From positions 51,819,368 to 51,883,367 of the forward strand of contig OY735206.1 in assembly GCA_963457665.1 (NCBI GenBank): a DNA stretch of 64,000 nt, read 5' to 3'. Under the pieces are notes generated by a model. The model was given only the letters and a program-made list of their open reading frames with translations. It ran no database searches and had not been told where the DNA came from. Source of the DNA: Thysanoteuthis rhombus (taxonomy: Eukaryota; Mollusca; Cephalopoda; Oegopsida; Thysanoteuthidae). Positions 23,095-34,888 of this stretch are shown here, one piece after another; the stretch's first letter is position 1; every line of letters starts with the position of its first letter. The position numbers and the translations under genes were made by a program.

Positions 23095-23465
23095 GTAGGT
23101 GTTAAAATTGAGGGGGGGGGGAGATTTTTTTTTTTTTTTTTTACTCTTGGGGTCAGAAACGAAGGGAAGATTTATTTTCCCACTTTTAGGGGTTCAAATC
23201 AAATGGAATTTATTCTTTACATTTGGGATGAAAATCTTTTCTGACTCTTGTGAATCAAAATCCATGGGAATGTTTTTTTGTTTTTTTTTTGCTTTCAAGG
23301 CTCAAAATGCAAGTTATTTTTTTTTTCTTTTTGGCCTCAAAATTAAGGCAAAGATTTTTTTTTCACTTAAAAGGGACATAATCCTGGGGAATTTTTTTTC
23401 TACATTGGAGAAAATTGAAGGGGGAAAACTTTTTTGACTCTTATGGGTCAAAATCAAGGATTGTG
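23095..23465 (+). repeat. Degenerate G/T-rich minisatellite
   Basis: About eight decayed units of 40-50 bp. Each has a run of T, then ACTCTTRGGGGTCAAAA-like sequence, then AAGGG. A lone related unit lies near 14.48-14.54 kb (TTAGGGGTCAAAAGTGAGGG). The 112-codon open frame here is a by-product of the repeat. Confidence 0.7.
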
Positions 23466-23929
23466 ACAATCAAGAGGAAACATTTATTTTAATTTTTAGA
23501 AATTAAGGTCTTTCTAATTCTTTTTTGGACAACAATATACTCTGCCTCTTAACCTAGTGTATAAAAATTCAGTATCAATTCTGTCATGGCTTGATTAGTA
23601 ATGGAAATTTTTCCTTCCAATTTTCCAGTGTCAAAAACCGATAAATCCTTTCATATTTCTATCTCAACTTTCATTTTCAAGTTGATTGGTCAATTATTAG
23701 TTTACCCATGTCATCGGAAAATCAGGATAATTTTCAAGTAATTTTGCAATTCATTTTACTTATTAGGTATCGAAAACATTATGTCGCCATGCATGTTTAT
23801 ATTCAACACATCCTAAATATTAAATTAGACTAAAGAAAATTGATAGAACAATTATGGCATTTTATTTATCAAGATTAACATGAGATAAGTTTTTTTTTGC
23901 CGAGAGCGCTATAGCCTATAGAAAGTATT

Positions 23930-24766
23930 TATTATGAACTTCAGCAAAACAAAGGTCATGTGCAACAATCACGTTGGAAATGAGCACACAAGGATCAAAA
24001 TTGAAAAAGCAGAACTGGAGAAAGTAGACCATTACATCTTCCTTGGGAAAACAAATCTCCATGAAATTCTCAAAAGAAGAAGAAATCAAGCAAAGAATCA
24101 CTCTAGGATGGCAAGCCTTTGGTAGAGCGAGCTCAACCTTCCAGAACAAGAAAATCCCATTAGTCCTAAAAAGAAGAGTATACAACCAATGCACCCTCCT
24201 GATAGACACTTATGGAGCTGAAATATGGAACCGAACCAAGGGACAGACCTGCAAACTGAGAAGCATGCAGCGTGCACTTGAGAAAATCATGCTCAACCTC
24301 ACATGAAGAGATCACAAGACAGTGCGATAAATCAGGAAGAAAACAGGGGTCCAAGACATCATAGAATCTATTAAAAAACTCAAATGGCAATGGGCTGATC
24401 ATGTTGCAAGAATGGTGGACAATCGATGGACATCACGACCCACAACATGGATCCCCAGAGATCACTTGCAAAACCAAGGCCAGCAGAATACTAGATGGAG
24501 AAACAAACTAGACAAGTTCAGAAACAATTAGAAAAACTTGAGTGGCAATGGGCTAACCATGTTGCAAGAATGTCAGACAACTGGACATCACAACACACAA
24601 CCTGGATCCCCAGAGATCACATGCGAAACTGGCCCTGGCAAAATATGAGATGGCATGACAAACTAAGAAAGTATTGGCTCCGCTATGACCATGAGAGAGA
24701 GTTGTTGCAAATCCTGGGGAAGGTCTATATCCAACGATGAACCATAAAAGACTGATGATGATGATA
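23930..24766 (+). mobile_element. RTE-type LINE fragment 2 (C-terminal part to 3' end)
   Basis: Starts at MNFSKTKVMCNNHVG of the reverse transcriptase thumb. It continues through EKVDHYIFLG, RRVYNQCTLL and the C-terminal HVARM-DN-WTS and TWIPRDH blocks, and ends at GACTGATGATGATGAT. It is 5' truncated, as expected for target-primed reverse transcription. A segment of about 155 bp encoding the HVARM block is present twice (24369-24523 and from 24524). Several frame changes make it non-functional. Confidence 0.88.

Positions 24767-24812
<46 letters not shown>
24767..24812. repeat. (AT)n microsatellite after the RTE tail
   Basis: An A-run and about 18 AT units immediately follow the TGATGATGAT tail of the LINE copy. 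Confidence 0.9.
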
Positions 24813-24815
<3 letters not shown>

Positions 24816-26430
24816 ATATAGTCTAGAAAGCTTTACAGCTTTAAACACTAAGCACATTAAAAAGCTGTCAAAAATTTAATGAAATTCTCTTCAGAGTTTT
24901 TTTTTTCTATGTTTTACACATACATTGTTATTATGGTACTATGCGTAAATTTTCAGTTGTTTACCATGTAACCATTTCAGGGATTTTAAAAACAAAACAG
25001 ATAAATTAACAGGGTACCCCAGCAGTGTTGATCAAACACCACCTCCCTTTCAGCTATGATTTTGATATATAGCTTACGTCCTACTTATGATTTGTTATTT
25101 TATATAGGGTATAATCATAATGAATTGTAAATGGATATTATTTTATACTGTACATCATACAATTTTTTTAAAACCGGGCTTACTTACGTATATTACCCCA
25201 AAAATGTTTTTAACAATGAGGAATCAGTAAGTATAGCAACAGACTGAATGCAAACCAACTTTTGATATCATCTTCAAGAATACTAATTGTACGGAAGAAT
25301 TTGTTCAAGTTGATTTTCTACCTACTTTTTCAACCAAATAATTTTTTCCACTAACCTTAAAGGTAATTTTTCCACATTATATACCATCTCACATCCATCA
25401 ATTAGTTTTTTTCCTTTAAATTATCAAATAAATTATCTTTATATACATGGTTGAAACAGAACCAAACCACTTTCTAGCCAACAGGAACACCTCAATGGGG
25501 TATTCCATTAATATACTTAGATGAGCTATTCCATAAATATACTTATACAATTTGCTACTTGGCATTCCATGTTCAGTCTCTCATCCTACCCAACTACCTA
25601 TCAGTCAGACAAATTGACCAGAGCAAAATGTTTTCCCCTTTCCCTGGTTCTAGTCAATACAATGATCTTTAACACTGACAAAGACTGGATCCATCTCTTT
25701 TAGTTACCTTATTACCCTAACATTAATAAAAATTTATCTATTTTTTATATACATTATTCATTTATTTGATTCTTTCATACTATCGTTAGCATATTCTTTG
25801 ATTTTCATTATCATTTCATTATGGTCTAGCTGATAAGTTTTACAGGGATCAAGATGTCTAGCCATGGCTTTATTGAATTGTCAAAAGATTTTGATGATTC
25901 TGCCACCTTGATTGACTATTCTTACAACTAAAGAAACAATTTTCAGTATAAAATCAATAAATCTAAGGGTAGCCCGAGATATTCTTAAATATTCTTAACA
26001 ATATTAGTTCTCATTAAAGATGACCTGGATATATTTTCATGTCTACATGAATATAAATTTGCCCACTAGAGCATAGAATCAATTCTCGTAGGGACACCTG
26101 TGATCTGATGAAATATTTTATTACATTTTCCATAGTAACATTCCCCAATAAGATGACAAACAATCGCCTTAAGGATAGAGCATGTGAAGTAAATTTTGCC
26201 TTTTCTTGTTTCACACCAGAAATCTTTAGAGTTTGTAAACCCAATATATTCACTATTTCCTCCTGCAAATGCCAAGTCTATTGTTTTATTTAATTCTTCA
26301 ATAAGATCTTCATGAGGAATTTATGTGTAAAGAGTACTAAAATCATTGGTTGAGACAGATTTAGCCCTTTTACAGGTATTTGTGCAATCCAATTTTTCAT
26401 TAACAGGCATAGAACTATTCACAACCCAAA
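24813..26430. other. Intergenic sequence, nothing recognised
   Basis: No supported gene. Overlapping short open frames at 26.0-26.3 kb on both strands have no recognisable content. Confidence 0.5.
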
Positions 26431-26504
<74 letters not shown>

Positions 26505-26506
26505 AT
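26431..26506. repeat. (AT)n microsatellite
   Basis: More than 30 AT units ending GTGTGTAT. Confidence 0.95.
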
Positions 26507-26507
26507 T

Positions 26508-26711
26508 AGTTAATCCCTGCAAAATTATTCATGGAAATATTTCAATTTCTATGAGATAATTCTTTTTAGTAGAAAAACTACTGAACTCAAGTGGAAGAAT
26601 CCATTGTTATAAATGGTGGCTGGGGGATATTTCATCAACCAAATTGTTGCTATCAAGTGGAAGAGTCCAATGTAAAGGCAGAGAAGCAAACAGAAAAAAA
26701 GCTTGCTGCTC

Positions 26712-26716
<5 letters not shown>
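26508..26716 (+). repeat. Repeat family H, copy 1
   Basis: Runs from ATCCCTGCAAAATTATTCAT through TTCAATTTCTATG, AGTGGAAGAGTCCA and GAGAAGCAAACAG to GCTGCTCAT. It matches 30422-30638 block by block. Class unknown. Confidence 0.75.

Positions 26717-26766
<50 letters not shown>
26713..26766. repeat. (AT)n microsatellite at the end of family H
   Basis: About 26 TA units begin where family H copy 2 has GCTCGCTATATTAG. Confidence 0.93.
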
Positions 26767-26770
<4 letters not shown>

Positions 26771-27490
26771 GCTTCTCAGCTAAAAATATACCCCCCCATT
26801 GACAAATAACATTCTATTTTCCATTAAACAATTATATGGTTCTATTTATCAAGTTCAACTCACAAAAAATTCTACCTCTATATAGTGGAGTCTTCTGGTG
26901 ATGTTGAAGAGCATTGCGCATGCAAAAAAAAGTATGTGCACGCAGAGCAATTTATATACGTGAATTAATTTAATAGTCCATGCACCAGACCAGATATCGG
27001 TACCACCCAAAGTGGCAAAACTTCAATGGTGATATTTTGTTTGTTACACCAACAGAAGTGAAATACATGGTAGCATTTTCAAATTACTCCCAGCAACTTC
27101 ATTGTTTTTTCTTTTTACATATAACCTGTTTTTGCACCTGGTGCTGTAATAGGACTCAGTAGGAATTGTGAGTTGACTGAAGAAACCAATTGGAGATGCT
27201 AAAGAAACCTTTAGTGAGTAAAAATAATTTGGGTGAACATTCTAGATCAGTTGCAAGAATATTTTAGCAGCATTTTTCATAATGGCAGATTTTTGCTGTG
27301 ACGCCCCAGTCAGAAATTTTGTTTTAATCATATATAAGCATATTGTATGTCGTTGAAAAGAATATTTCATGCTGAGTAAAGTTTATCAAAGAATCCTATG
27401 TCTCAGAGCAAGTCATTTAGAGCTATTTACAATCACATGCCAAACTCTTGTTTTAAAATGAAACCTGTGAACTGACGACTATGATATAGG
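26767..27490. other. Intergenic sequence, nothing recognised
   Basis: AT-rich with no supported feature. Confidence 0.5.
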
Positions 27491-28062
27491 GGAGGTAACT
27501 GTTGATGGATTTGCTCCAACATCTAAGCACTTCTTATGTAGTCTATTGGCCACATTTCCACAAAATTCCCTTGAAATTTATTGAGAACTTTCAGAAATAT
27601 TGTGTGAACAGATAGAGAACCTTTAGATCTATCGTGCAGTGCGGACAGGTACCTAGCACACAGAGGGGGTAATTGTGCATGGATCCACTCAAAAATTTCC
27701 CGCCCTCTGTCAAGGCCTATTGCCTGCTCCCCCTCCCCACCTTCCTCAAAATTTCATTGACATTCATTGAGAACTTTAGAGATATATAGTGGACAGACTG
27801 AGAAAAATATTCTGTGGTTGCCAACAGTTAGCTAAGACGTGGGGGAGGTAATTGTCGATGGATCCACTCAAATTTTTTTTCAATTCCTTTTGTCGTCTAT
27901 AGCCCATCCTTCCACAAATTTTCTTTCAGACATGAAACTTTGGAAATATTATGTCATGTGGACAGGTAACCACGACATAGAGGAGGTAATTGAGCATGGA
28001 TCTGCGAAAAAAAATTCTAATCACTTCTTTCGTAGCCTATTATCTACCATCGCATAATGTTG
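27491..28062 (+). repeat. Repeat family B, tandem array 1 (4 units)
   Basis: The unit start GAGGTAATTG-GATGGATCCACTC recurs at about 27491, 27665, 27843 and 27981 (spacing 174, 178 and 138). Each unit continues with a variant of CACTTCTT-GTAGCCTATTG-CCA-CCTTCC-ACAAA-TTTC-TTGA-ATT-ATTGAGAACTTT and GATATTGTGTGGACAG. Confidence 0.85.
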
Positions 28063-28647
28063 TCAACAGACATTTTTGTTTTCCAGACATCTGTCATAGG
28101 ATATAGGTATAAATGTACTTCTATGCTGTCACTCTGAATAGGCTATCATATTAGAATAGGTCCCACACACATGGAAGATCATGAAAATCATTACTAGGCT
28201 TTGCCACCTCAGGTGGTACCAATAAATGATTTTTTTTGTCTTGAATTATTAGTTGTAAGCATAAAACCAAACTTATATATAGATTTTTTTTTTTTCAAAC
28301 ATGCTCCTTTAAACTTCTGCATAAGAGATTTGAACATGGTTTGAGGCTCCACTCTTCGTGTAATGGTATTGAAAGAAAATTTTGTGTATGTTAACATCTG
28401 TATATATGTACATACATGTATCATTGAATATTCTTGACTTTGATTTCCTTATATCAGAAAACTTGATATTCATTTTTGCAGACTTTTCCACAAAGGTTAT
28501 GGTTCAGCTTGATAATTATTTTACAGAATTTTTCTTGCCAGAAGTCTCATTCTTTGCATGATTGGATTAGGATTTAAGCAAATATGCTTTCCCTCTGTTT
28601 GAGGAGAAAAAGAATTTAACAATGACTATCTTTTTTTCTTTTAGGTG

Positions 28648-29602
28648 AAGTATTGTTATTGTAAACCATTATTATTGATTTGACCACTATTTTCTTTCAT
28701 CTTAATTAAAGATTATTGCTTTACTGATACAACCAGTACAGAAGCAAAAACAAACAAAATTAAGATGATTATTAGTTGAAATTAATTAGTGTAAACCAGT
28801 CGTGATATGGATAGATATAACATAGAATTGCTTATAATGCAGTTTGAGCATTGACCCCATTTTTGAAAACGTCAAATTTGACTCTCAAAATAATAGCTGA
28901 ATACAAAAATAGAAAGATACCACTGAATCAGGTTACACCGACCGTGGAAAGGAAATGAATCGAGCAAAAACATTTCAGAAGTCAATAAACAAAACTCATC
29001 TCCCCCACCCCATCATCTGTCACTAAGAAGATTACTAACATATTGACAAACTCTTACTCTAGACACTCTCTACATATGTATCTGAATTTTGTTGATATGT
29101 AACCTGATGAGGTGCTATTATTTCAAATACATTTTTTTAAACATTTGTTTCTGTCTTCCTGCCAGACTAGCCTGAATCCCACTGTTTTGCATGAATTACG
29201 ATGGTTTGTCTTGAAGGAGGGGGGGGCATCTGGACTTGGATCAAGGTTTGATGAAGTAGAAAATTTGTTACAATGCGGACTCACTCATAACGCGCTAGAA
29301 AATCATGAACTCCAACTTCAATGTTATAACAAGATCAACAGTGTAATTGACAATACTTCATCTGATGAAAAATTAATATAGTAAGATAATTGTTTTACTG
29401 AAACTACCAGTGCAGAAACAAAAACATGGTGCCATAGAGATTGACAAAAAATAGGTTGAGTTGAAATCTCACAGAGGGTTTATTCTTCGTATCAGATTTG
29501 CACTTTTTATTCATTGTTGACAGCCTCGACTAATTTGCGATTGAAAGCGACTGTGATTAAGAAAACAGTTATCAAAATTATTAATAATGGTTTACGATAC
29601 TT
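28648..29602. repeat. Region bounded by short inverted repeats
   Basis: TGTAAACCATTATTA near 28662 is mirrored by TTAATAATGGTTTACGATAC near 29580. The 950-bp interval contains the exon-like open frame at 29.17-29.38 kb. No target duplication was found. Confidence 0.4.
29166..29381 (+). CDS. Exon-like open segment, unknown product
   Basis: A good acceptor, TTTCTGTCTTCCTGCCAG, ends at 29165 and opens a 71-codon frame starting TSLNPTVLHELRWFVL and ending SSDEKLI and TAG. It has lower AT and more balanced amino acids than its surroundings. AATAAA signals lie near 29609-29620. It could be the terminal exon of an unseen + strand gene, a pseudogene, or part of a repeat, because a GTTTTACTGA block directly downstream recurs at 28.7 and 29.65 kb. 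I do not recognise the protein. Confidence 0.25.
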   Translation, partial: TSLNPTVLHELRWFVLKEGGASGLGSRFDEVENLLQCGLTHNALENHELQLQCYNKINSVIDNTSSDEKLI

Positions 29603-29619
29603 TATCTAATAAACAATAA

Positions 29620-29910
29620 AAATGATAACGGATTAATGTTTTACTGATATTATGAGTATATGAACAAAAGTAGGGCACTGAAGATATTGGGGACAGATAG
29701 TAGGTTAAAGGGTTAGTTTTGATTAATTACTGTGCCATAGAGTTCTCATGGCTCAGTTGGTTAAGAGTTGTGCATATAACTACCCAAAAAGGGTGTGAAT
29801 TTGAATCTCACTGAGAGTTTATTTTTTGTATTCAGTCCAGGTTGTTCACTCATTGCTATAAGTTGACAGCCTCAGTTTAGTTGTGATAAAGAGCGATTAA
29901 AAATGAAGAT
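29620..29910 (+). mobile_element. tRNA-derived SINE-like element (second partial copy at 29375-29580)
   Basis: The tRNA-like head TGGCTCAGTTGGTTAAG (A box) and GTGTGAATTTGAATCTCAC (B box) lies at 29748-29816. It is followed by AGAGTTTATTTTTTGTA and GTTGACAGCCTCAG. The neighbouring block at 29375-29580 shares the 5' GTTTTACTGA part, GTGCCATAGAG, the B-box side and GTTGACAGCCTCGACTAA, but lacks most of the A-box half. Confidence 0.55.
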
Positions 29911-30124
29911 GGAGGAATATGGTGATACATTCAGATACATATGCAGAATTAATGATAATGGCGCACAATATAACCTCAAACTGTCATGTGTAAAAGAACT
30001 TAGAAAAGAAAATATTCAACTAAGATTAGGAGGACCGATGTTTGGGGCCCAAACAAAACTTCCAACGTCAAAATAGCATTGCTTAAAGTGCAAAGCCAGA
30101 CAAAACCCCCAAAATTTCAGTGAT

Positions 30125-31330
30125 TGGTGACAGTACACTATTTTTCAACGGGTCTCATATTCTAAATATATACTTTTGAAGCTTTTTATTTTAATGTATC
30201 CAGAAATTTAACAAATAATACCCCATTCAATTTGTTCCTCTTCATTTATTTCAAGTAACACTCACTTTTGATCAAGTAAGCATTTTTCAATTTTTCTTTG
30301 TACTGTGTGACATTATTCTTTAATTTTTTTATGACTCAAAAATGTTAAATTTTGACAATGTGTCAATATGAGACCAGGTGAAAAAAATTTGATACTGTGA
30401 TGTATTAATCTTTAAGTATTAAATCCCTGTACAAAACAAATACACAGCTATATTTGAATTTCTATGGATGATTTTTATTTTAGAAAAAAACCTACTGAAA
30501 TCGCTTTCATAGAAGAGTCCATTATTTGAACGGTTGGTAGATATTTTCATCTACAAAATTGAATTTTTACCCTTAAGGTGAAGAGTTCATTGTTACAGAC
30601 TAAGAAACAGGAAAGAAATTATTCTGCTCGCTATATTAGTAGATTTATAGATGCCTTTAAAAATTTCAAGCTTCAAAAACGTCTGATTAGAATATGAAGC
30701 CAAGTAAAACAATTTGACACTGTGAGGTATTATTCTTAATTTTTAGATACCTCAAAAAATGTTAAACATTGAAAATGAGTTATTAGAATATGAGGCGGGG
30801 TAATAAGATAAATCAATACTACATGATATCATTTCTTAATTTTTGGTGCATAAAAAAAACTTTAAAAATATATATTCACAGTATGAGACCAAATGAAAAA
30901 AAAATTGTACTGTGGCCAGGTGAAAAAATTTGATACGGCGTGGTGTCATTTTTCAATTAATGGATACCTAAAAATTGTTTAGCTTTAAAAAATGAGTGAT
31001 TAGGATATAAGGCCAGGTAAAAAAAATATACTTGGTGGTATTAATTTTTGGATGTAATGTGTGAAAAAAACGTAATACTATGGTATTAATTTTCAATTGA
31101 TGCATTACTACAATAATTGTCAAACTTTTTAAAAATGAGTGATTTATATGGTATTATTTTTTAGTTTACAGAAAAAAAAGAAAAGTGTTTTAAAGAATAA
31201 AAATGAGTATCATACAAAGAAACATACAAGAACAAATTGTACGAGGTATCACTTTTTGCATGTATCAAAATAAAAAGCTTTAAAAGTATACATTTTCAGA
31301 ATGTAAGACTAAGTAAAAAACAAGAACCAT
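30125..31330. repeat. Degenerate minisatellite (about 100-120 bp period) with inverted end units
   Basis: Units contain AATGAGTGATTAGAATATGAGGCCAGGT-like sequence, AAAAAATTTGATACTGTG, GGTATTATTTTTTAATT, ATGTATC and AAAATGTTAAACTTT. The first unit (30135-30205) is inverted relative to the last (31255-31325); both contain ATAAAAAGCTT and AAAGTATA words. Family H copy 2 lies inside. Confidence 0.6.
30422..30638 (+). repeat. Repeat family H, copy 2
   Basis: Matches 26508-26716 along its length: ATCCCTGTACAAAA, TGAATTTCTATGGATGAT, AGAAGAGTCCATTATTTGAA, CATCTACAAAATTG, AGAGTTCATTGTTACAG, CTGCTCGCTATAT. Confidence 0.72.
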
Positions 31331-34300
31331 AAATTCAATGATGTGTCCACCATCCTTACTTCTGTATCTGTGATTTCAGATTTCAAAAGGATTCTAAATG
31401 AAGTGGTGATAGCATTACTAGTTGTGGTAGCAGAAGGAGAGAGAAGAAAGTGATGATAGTTCACCTGAAAATCGGTTTATTAAAAAAAACATTTAGTATA
31501 TTAAAGTAAGGGTACAATTTTTATCAATAATTTGTTTCGGAGTCTTGGAATATGGTTATATTTTTGATAAGTGAGTACATGAAATATATGATATTTTTTG
31601 ATAAGTGAGTATATATAACATTTTTAGCCATAAATTTAGCTAGAAATAAAAAAAGTTTTAACTATCAATAATAAACAATGCTTAACAACACTGTAACAGA
31701 CGACTAACTGACAAAAAAGTGTCTCATTGAAATGTGTGGATACATCTAAAAATTTATATACTGTCAGTAATCACTGAAATTCCGGGGCTATGGGGTTGAT
31801 TATTCGGCTTTGCACTTCAGGTGTGCGGATTTTGTCACCTGGGAATTTAGCCCAAATGTCCAGGTCAGCCCTCCTATTACTAAATTATTGAATTATTGAT
31901 TATTTTTTCACTCTCATGATAGTTTTTGAGATTAAGCATTCATTTTTGTTTAATTTTATTAGATTAGATATACTTTTGAAATACCCCCAATAAGAAAATA
32001 TATAGTTCCTATTAAAATTTCTGAGATAATGGTAATTGTTATTCAATGATTCTGTCAAACTAGATGTCTCAACTGTTATTGTTTATATCACAATTCATGC
32101 CAGAGAATATTAGTCAAAAAGAATCAAGAACCCAGCTTGTCTGAATCTGTTGGCAATCAAATATTTTCCTATGATCAATTGAAGAAAAAGGATTATCTAT
32201 TTTTAATGTTTTACTGAATCAGTATGCAGGATTTAATAAAATAAAGATACCTAATTTTATCTATTTTCTATGTTGAAAATAGATTAATTGCAGCTGTCAT
32301 TTTTGTGTGTGAGGGCAAATGATTTTAATATTGACATGATAGCACAAAATCGTTTTATTCTATATAATGTAAGTCACTGGGTAAATCAGTGACTTCTTTC
32401 CTGCAAAAACAAACCTGGGTTTCAACATTCACTCAAAAAGTGGATAATTAGATGTAAAAACTAAAAGTGTCAATCCCCTGGTATAATAACCTCAAAAACT
32501 TACCATAAGTTGTTGTTTTCTTCCAGTGGTAATTGAAGCCTATTCTGATCTAAGTGCAATTTAAATGTTTTCTCAATTTCGCTTTGTCTGGAATTTGGGT
32601 GAATGTAGGAGTTGCAGCAATCTTCCATGTGGACTTGTTCTGAGAATCATTTAAAATATTGTCTTTTTACCTATGCCCCCAAGCAAACCTATAAATATTT
32701 GGTCCTTCTTCATTACCTGTGGGTTGCTCCACACCGTGTTCCACCATTATGCTGGTTTCCACATCCATTCCACTTTTTGTGTGTTAACTCCCCAGGCTGC
32801 TATTTGTTACTATCAAACTGTTGAATCATTTCTGATTGCTATTAAGGATCATGTCACCGAAGGATGCATTCGGGTTTTTATGAGTTTTATTTATTGTTGA
32901 CTCCATTAAGATATCATAGTATATTCTATACTATGGTATAGTATCAGAAGGTTCGAACAGATAAAATTTGGTGCGTGCCTACTATTACTCAGAGGGGAGC
33001 ATGGATGTATCATTCAGCTAAGAAGGGGGGAAAAAGGCTCGTAAGTTAGAGAGAGACAAATCACAGAGGAATAAACAACAAAGATTTCTCATGTAAAAAT
33101 GCTACACTATCTATTGATGTACATGAATTATAAACTTATAAGAGAAATGATTTTGTATAGAGTGTAGTGAATGTTAGGTCTTTTTGAAGTGTAAAGTGAA
33201 AGTCTGTTGCTTTGTTATATACACCTACTGTTTGTCAAAGGAATTTTGCCTGACTGCCCTGTTATCTCTTGGCTTTCCCAGAATAAATAAGGGGTTTTTA
33301 TTTTCTTAGAATTTTGGGCTTTTTTCTTGGGATTCTCACCATTCATGGAAAAGGGGGATAATTTTCAAGAAAAATGTTTAGCCTTTGATGAATTCTCTGG
33401 TGTGTTCTGTTTCCAAATTCAGTTAGTGTCTTTTAATGTAAATAAACGGATGAGAGTAAGAGAGAAAGAAAGAGAGAATGTGTATGCATCTTTGTAGTAT
33501 GTTTAACAAAGATATTTGATTTAGCAATATTTTTATTTCAATAAAATCTATTTTTATATATATATATTTCTTTTATTAAATTGGGATCACTACAGATACC
33601 TTATCTATTCTGATTGTTTGTGGGTTTGCACAACCAAGGAGATGAATGCAGCAGGTTTTCATTACTTGTTGATGAGCAACTGATATAATTTCACCAAACC
33701 CCAAAACAGGAGTTAATACAAAAAGCGGAACAATTGTGGAGATCATGGAGTAACTAGGCTCGATGAATGCCATACAGATTGCGAAGAAGTGCCATTTTTT
33801 GATTGAATAATACTGAGCTGATCAGTTTCATAAAATAAAAAAACTGTAGATATAGTATAATCATCAAGTACTAAATAAAACATTCGTGGACAAAAAAAAT
33901 TCTCATGTAGACCATTTAAAAAAATGAATCAAAAATAGTCATAGAAAAATCTGTTTTAATTTTCTCAAGAATTTTCCCATGATGAAAAAATTCACTCTTT
34001 AATTTCAGCTAATTTTTATGGTCCCCAATTTTAATGAGATTGTATTGTTCATAACTTATATTTGAGGATTGCTTTCTTTTTTTCTTTTTTTTTTTTCATT
34101 GATTTCTAGTTGCTGTTTTTACATCTTTTTTCATTAACCCGAACACCCAAATCTCATAAATTCATGCAAATCTCGTGCATTGTACAATATCGAGAGTTCC
34201 CTCCCTTACATCACATAGTTTTCAATTACAGAGAAGTGTTTGTTTCACGATTTCTATCAATATCATTTTAAATTCAACAAATAAAAGCTTTCATTTGAGC

Positions 34301-34870
34301 AACCAAATGTTTTGTGGGTTTGGAATACATGAAAAGAGATTTTGTTTTCATTGTAAAAATCTGGCATATCCAAATATTTAATAAAAGCAGATTGTTTTTC
34401 TTAGATTTTGAAATAATTTAAAAATTATTAAATAAAGAATTAACATATAACTTTTACAGATGTACTGAAGAATTGTACATATTTCATAATTTTGTCCTTG
34501 AAAAATTGTTTAGATTTACAGAAATGGAAGTATCAATCAGATTCTATAATCTTGGGAAATTCAAAAATTCTGTCTTCAGAAAGAAAAAAAATATGTAAAT
34601 TCTTTCAAGATTTTTTTTTAATGAAATTTCAAGTTTATTACAATTTTTTAAATAAATGCATTTTTTTAATGCTCTGTGTTAGAAATTTGTTATCTCCTTC
34701 ATCAACCCCCTGCAACAAGGTTAATTTTGACAATCAACATTCAAGAACTTGGTACACATTGTACCCTTCTCATGCAGAGCTCTGATATCTGGTAACACAA
34801 ATAGTCCAGCCCATTTCAAATTTGATGCCATTAGCTTATGGATTTGCCTCAGAGGTTCTTCAATTCAATT
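31331..34870. other. Intergenic sequence, no supported gene
   Basis: Short open frames at 32.61-32.90 kb (+) and 33.58-33.77 kb (-) have less AT than their surroundings but no recognisable product or splice structure. A GAGA-rich stretch lies at 33450-33482. Confidence 0.45.
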
Positions 34871-34888
34871 TCAAACCATGGTTTGAAC
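34871..34888. repeat. Perfect 18-bp palindrome
   Basis: TTCAAACCATGGTTTGAA. A related GTGGTTTGAAACCA follows at about 34943, so a decayed inverted-repeat element is possible. Confidence 0.7.

Noticed and set aside
23099-23437. 112-codon phenylalanine-rich frame
   Set aside because: Falls wholly inside the T-rich minisatellite.
32610-32900. Two overlapping 70-75-codon frames (+)
   Set aside because: Less AT-rich than neighbours, but no recognised domain, no convincing splice sites and no repeat partner in the window.
33576-33773. 65-codon - strand frame starting MAFIEPSYS
   Set aside because: Plausible amino-acid mix but too short, without homology or splice context that I can support.
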